From contig NZ_KB903587.1 in assembly GCF_000379805.1 (NCBI RefSeq), positions 44,839 through 108,838 on the forward strand: DNA of 64,000 nt, written 5' to 3'. Below, piece by piece: positions 59,361 to 64,000 of the stretch. The position numbers and the translations under genes are program-made. How positions within the stretch are numbered: the stretch's first letter is position 1; each line of letters starts with the position of its first letter. The DNA comes from Lewinella cohaerens DSM 23179. Lineage in GTDB: Bacteria; Bacteroidota; Bacteroidia; Chitinophagales; Saprospiraceae. A model generated the notes under the pieces. That model was not told where the DNA came from and did not search any database. It saw only the letters and a list, made by a program, of their open reading frames with translations.

Positions 59361-62219
59361 TTATTCAATAAGAATAAAACCGGCCCAATCAAAAGCCTCT
59401 TTATAGCGAGCACGCATATAGGTTTGCGCTGCCCGAAACGCTTCGGGAATACTTTTGCCTTCTTCCAACCAAGCCAAGTAAAAGGTAGTCATAAAGGCTT
59501 GCGCCTGAAAATCCGGTACTTGCCAAAGCGTCATTATCAGATAGCGAGCTCCTGCAATTTTAAACGCCCGTTGCAAACCATACACCCCTTCTGTGCCCTT
59601 AATATCTCCAAGGCCCGTTTCGCATGCAGAAAGGATGACTAATTCCGTTTCTCGCAAGTCCATTTTACTGACCTCGTAGGCGGTAAGAATACCATCTTCC
59701 GTTACGGATGCTCGGGGCTGTCCGAAGGCCCAGGCGTAATTACCGTCTGCCAGCACCAGCCCCGAACGGATCATTGATCGGTCTGAGGCCCGAAAAGCCA
59801 GCTGGTCTTCTCCTGCTATTTCTTCGGGATCAGGAAAGAAAAAGCCGTGAGTTGCCAGGTGTAGCAGCTCTGGAGATTTACCACTACTGCCCAGTGCTTT
59901 GAGCGCACCTTCCGTAGCTTCATTTTTTGTTTTTAGCACCGAAGTATATGCTGCATCTACCAAAAGGTCGTTGGCGGTCATTATCTCTACTTCTGTCCAG
60001 GGTAATGATTGCCAATATCCATTTTCTGAATCGTATCCCCGGTGGGCCGGATATTGGTCTGTTTGGTAAGTCGGAGGGGCTGCATTTTGTGCATCAGTAG
60101 AAGTAATATTTGTCAATTCTTCTGTTGTTCCATAATCAATGCCGCCAAACAAAAAAGCGGTCTTTTTAGCACCCGCTTCTTGTGAAACTTCAGAATTGAA
60201 GTTCACCAACTGCCGCGTGCTTCCCAAGGCTAACAACTGGTACTTTTGTGCCAATACTTTGCCCTCTGGAGTTGGGAGCGCCTCTAGGTTCAAACGGTGA
60301 ATCAAACCTGCTGCCGAATAGTAAATTTTATTGATATTCGGATGTTTTTCAAGGTATTCCGCCACTGGTGCCCATAACATTTGATAAATCGCTGGCCCAT
60401 TTAAGGAATACAACGTATTGATAAAAGTAGCTGTCGGTTGATTAGTATTATTCAAGAAACTATCCAACACTTCCGAGTTCCCCAAGGGAATAAATATTGG
60501 AAGGTTGGACTGTGGCAACAGCAACAATGCACCGTAGCGTTCCTCCATTTCAAGCCCAGGGGACTCACGCGTGTACTCAGCAAATTCGAGGGCCGCACTT
60601 CCAGGCTTTAAGTGATCTCTTACCGATTGCCAATTGACGCGGAGAAGTGCATCGTCGATGTCTGCACTTTCACGGACGATTTGTTTTTCAATAGCATAAG
60701 CATCTGCTTCCAGTTCTTGGATTTCTAATGCTGTAGCTGCCGAAGAAGTGTATTTGGCTGCAAGTCGCCGGTGGAGCCGACTCAATTCACGGTAATTCTC
60801 GCTGACCTTTGAATCCGCGAGGGCTATCTGCCGTAGTTGAACCGCTTTATTTTGTAAAAACCCTTTATAAAACAGAATATTATCGTAACAAACATCCGCT
60901 ATTGCGGGGTGCGTTTCCGCTAAAGCAAAATATCGCGTGTGATTCCTTTTAAAATCTATCGTAAAATTGGCAAGCTCTTCTTCAGACAAATGCCGTACAG
61001 CACTCGCTAGTGGTTTTTCTTCCAGACCAGACAATGTGCGCAGCATCCGGGCAGCTACCGAATCTTTTCCCAACGCCTGATTCATACTTGCCAAATCCCG
61101 TAAGCCTCTAAGGTAGCGAGGGTGATGAGGTTGGAATTGTTTTTCAATAATCCTTAAAGCTTCTTCTTGCAGCGGTATGGCTTTAGTTACTTCCTCCTGA
61201 ATAAGATAGATACTACTCAAATCCTGTAATGAATAAGCATAGTCATTGTCATTCTCCTGCCCCAGCTTTTTTAAGATAGCGAGACTTTCAATCAATGCTT
61301 GCTCTGCCTCTTCATAACGGTCTGTGCCTTTAAAAACAGCTGCCAGGTGATTTAAACTCAAGGCATAATCTTCTGTATTTTCTCCTAATACCTGAAGTCT
61401 GAAATCAGCAGCTTCAGCGTAATACGTTTCGGCTTGTTCCCAGTCAGAAAGCTGTTGATACGAGGCCCCTAGATTATCGAGAATAAATACGTAGGTATAA
61501 AAAGTGAGCTCCTCCTGCTGCTCATGAATGCTTTTGGCTTGAAGATAAAGTTGTAACGCTCGGGAAAAGTTATTCGTTTGGTAATAAACATTGGCCAAAG
61601 CAACAAGGCTGTTAGCATAGGCTACATGGTTTTCCCCCAATAGTTGTTCTCTAAGTGACAGTGCTTGCAAGCCATACATTTCTGCTTTCTCATAATCCCC
61701 TAAATCATTGTATAAGCCCGTTAGATTATGTAGCACATTGGCATAACTGGTGCTTTCCCTACCAGCTACTTGCTCTCTCAGGTTAAGAACTTCCAAGTAC
61801 AAAGGTTCAGCATCCGAAAACCGGCCAATTTCTTCATAAAGAACTGCCAGGTTATTCAAGCTTTTGCCATAATCAATATGCATGGTTCCCAAAAGTTCGG
61901 CTCTCAACTCTTTGGCATTAATGTACCAAGGGATGGCCTCTTCATTACGCCCCATAAAGTAATAAATCCGGCCTTCATTAAAGCAGAAACTAGCGTAAGC
62001 TACAGATTGCTCACCACAGCAGTCCACAGCTATCTTTCCAGCCGCAGCAGAAGTAGTAAAAGCCAGCTCAAATTCGGTAGCTGCCGTATAATCTCGGGAA
62101 ACCTGGATAAGGCTGTCAAATGTAGCAGGAATAACTGCTGACTCCTGTTGAGAAAACAGTATACAAGAAAAGAACACCTGCAAGCACAGGTGCAAAATGG
62201 GGGACGAAACGGGTTTCAT
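59361..62219 (-). CDS. Secreted TPR-CHAT caspase-like protease, copy A
   Basis: A 952-residue protein. Signal peptide 1-25 (ending F-S-C-I-L-F-S-Q). Residues about 50-440 are TPRs (F-S-D-A-E-P-L-Y-L-E-V-L-N-L-R-E and similar); the CHAT domain is at the C-terminus. Catalytic His791 lies in L-H-L-A-T-H-G-F-F and Cys866 in S-A-C-E-T-G. The last 162 residues, from the catalytic His on, are about 85% identical by eye to copy B, while the TPR part is much less alike. Its gene follows the membrane TPR protein by 73 bp. Confidence 0.88.
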   Translation of the reverse strand: MKPVSSPILHLCLQVFFSCILFSQQESAVIPATFDSLIQVSRDYTAATEFELAFTTSAAAGKIAVDCCGEQSVAYASFCFNEGRIYYFMGRNEEAIPWYINAKELRAELLGTMHIDYGKSLNNLAVLYEEIGRFSDAEPLYLEVLNLREQVAGRESTSYANVLHNLTGLYNDLGDYEKAEMYGLQALSLREQLLGENHVAYANSLVALANVYYQTNNFSRALQLYLQAKSIHEQQEELTFYTYVFILDNLGASYQQLSDWEQAETYYAEAADFRLQVLGENTEDYALSLNHLAAVFKGTDRYEEAEQALIESLAILKKLGQENDNDYAYSLQDLSSIYLIQEEVTKAIPLQEEALRIIEKQFQPHHPRYLRGLRDLASMNQALGKDSVAARMLRTLSGLEEKPLASAVRHLSEEELANFTIDFKRNHTRYFALAETHPAIADVCYDNILFYKGFLQNKAVQLRQIALADSKVSENYRELSRLHRRLAAKYTSSAATALEIQELEADAYAIEKQIVRESADIDDALLRVNWQSVRDHLKPGSAALEFAEYTRESPGLEMEERYGALLLLPQSNLPIFIPLGNSEVLDSFLNNTNQPTATFINTLYSLNGPAIYQMLWAPVAEYLEKHPNINKIYYSAAGLIHRLNLEALPTPEGKVLAQKYQLLALGSTRQLVNFNSEVSQEAGAKKTAFLFGGIDYGTTEELTNITSTDAQNAAPPTYQTDQYPAHRGYDSENGYWQSLPWTEVEIMTANDLLVDAAYTSVLKTKNEATEGALKALGSSGKSPELLHLATHGFFFPDPEEIAGEDQLAFRASDRSMIRSGLVLADGNYAWAFGQPRASVTEDGILTAYEVSKMDLRETELVILSACETGLGDIKGTEGVYGLQRAFKIAGARYLIMTLWQVPDFQAQAFMTTFYLAWLEEGKSIPEAFRAAQTYMRARYKEAFDWAGFILIE

Positions 62220-62292
62220 ACGGGTAAATGCGGGTGCTATTGTGCACCTATCCACAAGAAAACAAAAAAACGGGGAAGGGCCAAATAGGAAC

Positions 62293-63168
62293 CTATTGGT
62301 ACAAACTCAAAGCCTTTTTGGCTTGTAACTTATATGGGTGATTTATCTTCTTTGTAATTTTTTCAAAAATAGCCAACGCCTTAGCTTCTTCACCTGCCAA
62401 TAAGCTTGCCAAACCTCGGTACCATTCCACCTGTGGCAGCCACTCAAAAGGAGGCGTCTCCAGCTGGTCCAGTAAGGTCAAGGCTTCTGGGCCCTGCCCC
62501 ATTTCCAACAAGGTGTAAGCTTGCAAATAACGCAACGTATCATTGGGCGGAAGCTGCCGGTCTAAACGTTGCAGCCGGACATAAGCAGTCGTAAACGTGC
62601 GCTCCCGCAAAAGTTCATCAACAGCAAGGTATGCTTCGGTAGGCTTGAGCCCTGTAAGGGGGTAGCCCGTGTACCAAAGTTGATCCAACAACTCCTTGCC
62701 TTCCTTTTGCTCGCTTTGTCCACGTAAATAAGTGTCAGGAGCACCGTAAGGCGGTGGTGGTGGTAGCTCGGCACTGGCAATAGGAATCTCCCTTACAGGA
62801 GGGGCGGGCGCTTCTTCCCGAGGTGCTTCTGGCAATACTTCCTCTTCAACATCTATAACAGGTTCTTCTTCAATTGGACCAGGAACCGGTGGCGAGGTGC
62901 TTTCTTGCTCAAAAACATCTTCTGTCGTCAAAGGAGGCGTTACGGTTTCCCCCTTTGCAAACCATAGCCAAACAGCTAAAAAAAGGGTCAATAACAAAAG
63001 AACGAGACCAATAATATTATTTCTCTGTTGCCGCTTCGCGCGGGCAGCGGCAGCAGCCTTCACCTTGCCTTTTATTCGAAGCGCAGTAAAGCCTTCACTC
63101 AAACGATCAACGGCCGCGCGTTCTTCCTCGCTGGCGTCGTCGTTTAAGTATTTATTGATGTCTTCCAT
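62293..63168 (-). CDS. Single-pass membrane protein with periplasmic TPR-like domain, candidate anti-sigma or sensor
   Basis: A 291-residue protein. Residues 1-50 are a charged cytoplasmic tail (M-E-D-I-N-K-Y-L-N-D-D-A-S-E-E-E-R), 52-70 is a membrane helix, 75-130 is a Pro/Glu-rich periplasmic linker, and the remainder is helical with TPR-like spacing (Y-L-Q-A-Y-T-L-L-E-M-G-Q-G-P-E-A-L-T-L-L). The layout, position right after an ECF sigma (25-nt overlap) and short tail are those of anti-sigma factors, though a canonical zinc-finger anti-sigma domain is not evident. It could be cut or bound by the secreted CHAT proteases encoded next. Confidence 0.7.
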   Translation of the reverse strand: MEDINKYLNDDASEEERAAVDRLSEGFTALRIKGKVKAAAAARAKRQQRNNIIGLVLLLLTLFLAVWLWFAKGETVTPPLTTEDVFEQESTSPPVPGPIEEEPVIDVEEEVLPEAPREEAPAPPVREIPIASAELPPPPPYGAPDTYLRGQSEQKEGKELLDQLWYTGYPLTGLKPTEAYLAVDELLRERTFTTAYVRLQRLDRQLPPNDTLRYLQAYTLLEMGQGPEALTLLDQLETPPFEWLPQVEWYRGLASLLAGEEAKALAIFEKITKKINHPYKLQAKKALSLYQ

Positions 63169-63752
63169 TTCGTCGCAATTTCGATCAGTTTCTTCATGCA
63201 GGTGCTTCGCTTCATTTTCAAAGAGTTGATCGTCGAATAGGGGGTTAATTTCCCCTTTATCACTTCTTCGTCACTGTAACCATCAATATGGTGTAAGCGA
63301 ACAACCTTTTCACAAGCCTTCCCTAACTGGCTTAAAAATTGGGTAACTAAAGCTGCTGAATCACTTTGGCGTTCCAGCGCTTCATATTCACTTAAATGCT
63401 TTACATGGTGGCTCTCCAGCAATTCAGTACTAGGCTTTTTTCGGCGGATTTTCGCCATTGCCAGCCTTTTTGCTACCTCTACCAAATAGGTCGTAGGAGC
63501 ATGACCCTTAAATTCATAAGCCCCATCCTCAATTTTTTGTAAAAAAATGAGCGTGCTCTGATTTAAGACATCCTCCATTTCGTCCTTACCAAGGCCCATG
63601 TTACTACCTACTTTGCGTAACATTGGTAACGCTTTAGTCTGCAAACATAGAATTGCTTTATTGTCCATAGCCACCAGTCCTTCATACAATTGCTGATGGC
63701 TTTTGAACTTTTCACAACCCCGATTCGTAGAAACCCACCTCTTAAAAGGCAT
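63144..63752 (-). CDS. ECF-type RNA polymerase sigma factor
   Basis: A 202-residue sigma-70 family factor with region 2 (E-D-V-L-N-Q-S-T-L-I-F-L-Q-K-I, then T-Y-L-V-E-V-A-K-R-L-A-M-A-K-I-R-R) and region 4 (C-E-K-V-V-R-L-H-H-I-D-G-Y-S-D-E-E-V, then S-T-I-N-S-L-K-M-K-R). It lacks regions 1 and 3, so it is ECF-type. An N-terminal extension of about 28 residues before M-D-N-K may not be translated. It heads the CHAT locus and has a good promoter upstream. Such factors direct transcription of a small regulon, here perhaps the CHAT/companion genes themselves. Confidence 0.9.
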   Translation of the reverse strand: MPFKRWVSTNRGCEKFKSHQQLYEGLVAMDNKAILCLQTKALPMLRKVGSNMGLGKDEMEDVLNQSTLIFLQKIEDGAYEFKGHAPTTYLVEVAKRLAMAKIRRKKPSTELLESHHVKHLSEYEALERQSDSAALVTQFLSQLGKACEKVVRLHHIDGYSDEEVIKGKLTPYSTINSLKMKRSTCMKKLIEIATKWKTSINT

Positions 63753-63784
63753 AAGTGAATGCTTGTTTATGGCATGAAAACGAT

Positions 63785-63816
63785 CAAAGGTAAGTAGATG
63801 TCGTCTTTTTTTTCAA
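63785..63816 (-). promoter_or_regulatory. Predicted promoter of the sigma gene and overlapping ACTTACCTT motif
   Basis: TACCTTTG (63792-63785, minus) is a good Bacteroidota -7 box and TTG (63816-63814) a -33 box, with 21 nt between. ATG follows at 63752. The ACTTACCTT 9-mer shared with both companion genes (63795-63787) overlaps this box, so the sigma gene may be read both by the housekeeping sigma and by itself. The -33 box abuts the RidA stop. Confidence 0.55.
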
Positions 63817-64000
63817 AAAAGTGGTTTATAAGCCACCGCTTTGATCTCAATCAATAGATTTGGGTGGGGTAATTGATGTACGGCAACGGTTGTCCGCGTG
63901 GGTCCAGTAGCGTGATCAAAAAAGGTACCATACACTTCATTGTACCCTTTAAAATCCTCCATATTTACCAAAAAAGTGGTCATATCGATAAGGTGCTCCA
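63813..64000 (-). CDS. RidA family protein, C-terminal part (partial)
   Basis: The last 62 residues of a RidA/YjgF/Rid-family protein, cut by the right edge. Visible are [20 protein letters not shown], the substrate-binding [13 protein letters not shown] and [10 protein letters not shown]. The Arg and Glu of the imine deaminase site are present, so it is probably an active 2-iminopropanoate deaminase-like enzyme. It lies just upstream of the sigma gene, with its stop touching that promoter. Confidence 0.88.
   Translation of the reverse strand, partial: EHLIDMTTFLVNMEDFKGYNEVYGTFFDHATGPTRTTVAVHQLPHPNLLIEIKAVAYKPLF

Noticed and set aside
51693..63752. Type III-E CRISPR (Craspase) locus
   Set aside because: TPR-CHAT and sigma genes are present, but there is no gRAMP/Cas7-11, no Csx30/Csx31-like gene recognised, and no CRISPR array.
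1..64000. tRNA, rRNA or known riboswitches
   Set aside because: No tRNA-like cloverleaf, rRNA segment or recognisable riboswitch core was seen by eye; a covariance-model search would be needed to be certain.

Overview
The window looks like chromosome of a Bacteroidota bacterium, most likely Saprospiraceae/Lewinella-like. The signs are several secreted proteins ending in type IX secretion (Por/T9SS) sorting domains, a TonB-dependent receptor with an N-terminal carboxypeptidase-regulatory-like domain, a lipoprotein with an acidic surface-export signal, DUF1800/DUF1501 and DUF2911 proteins, large TPR-CHAT proteins, promoter boxes of the TAnnTTTG type, and almost no Shine-Dalgarno sequences. No tRNA, rRNA, CRISPR array or intact insertion sequence was seen. 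All calls come from reading the sequence; no database search was possible.

Layout. 1-6.1 kb (+): end of an AraC regulator, a TonB receptor, a beta-lactamase-fold lipoprotein, a DUF4386 membrane protein translationally coupled to a catalytically degenerate alpha/beta hydrolase, and a decayed outer-membrane barrel fragment. 6.1-6.7 kb: GC-rich interspersed repeats. 6.7-10.6 kb (-): a secreted reprolysin-like metalloprotease and a repeat-rich surface protein. 10.6-13.9 kb: repeat-rich patch with two orphan small genes around a DEAD-box helicase; one orphan is bracketed by ~105-bp direct repeats. 13.9-19.7 kb (-): ClbS/DfsB-like protein, then CbpM/CbpA (DnaJ) chaperones, a 'YP' helical-repeat protein, an ABC1/UbiB-like kinase and its coiled-coil partner. 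19.9-23 kb (+): three-gene ABC exporter. 23-29.5 kb: thioesterase, outer-membrane protein, SulP permease, membrane-anchored AraC regulator, DUF2911 protein, APH-like kinase. 30-38.3 kb: oxidoreductase and acyl-CoA/aldehyde genes (two MDR reductases, cyanophycinase-like hydrolase, PECR-type SDR, acyl-CoA ligase, aldehyde dehydrogenase, second SDR). 38.3-40.8 kb: AT-rich patch with a frameshifted polytopic membrane protein, an acidic orphan protein and an orphan Pycsar-effector-like membrane protein. 41-50.5 kb: DUF1800-DUF1501 pair, vanadium haloperoxidase-type lipoprotein, MoeA, malic enzyme, GNAT.

50.8-63.8 kb (-) is the most interesting part: an ECF-type sigma factor overlapping a single-pass membrane protein with a periplasmic TPR-like domain, then a tandemly duplicated cassette of [secreted TPR-CHAT protease + small beta-rich companion protein], then a large T9SS-exported repeat protein. 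The two companions are paralogues that share a C-terminal G-F-x-x-L-F-G motif. The 9-mer ACTTACCTT lies upstream of the sigma gene and of both companions. This is a plausible undescribed CHAT-protease/sigma-factor signalling locus, by analogy with the TPR-CHAT/sigma logic of type III-E CRISPR systems but with no CRISPR parts. A RidA-family gene is cut by the right edge.
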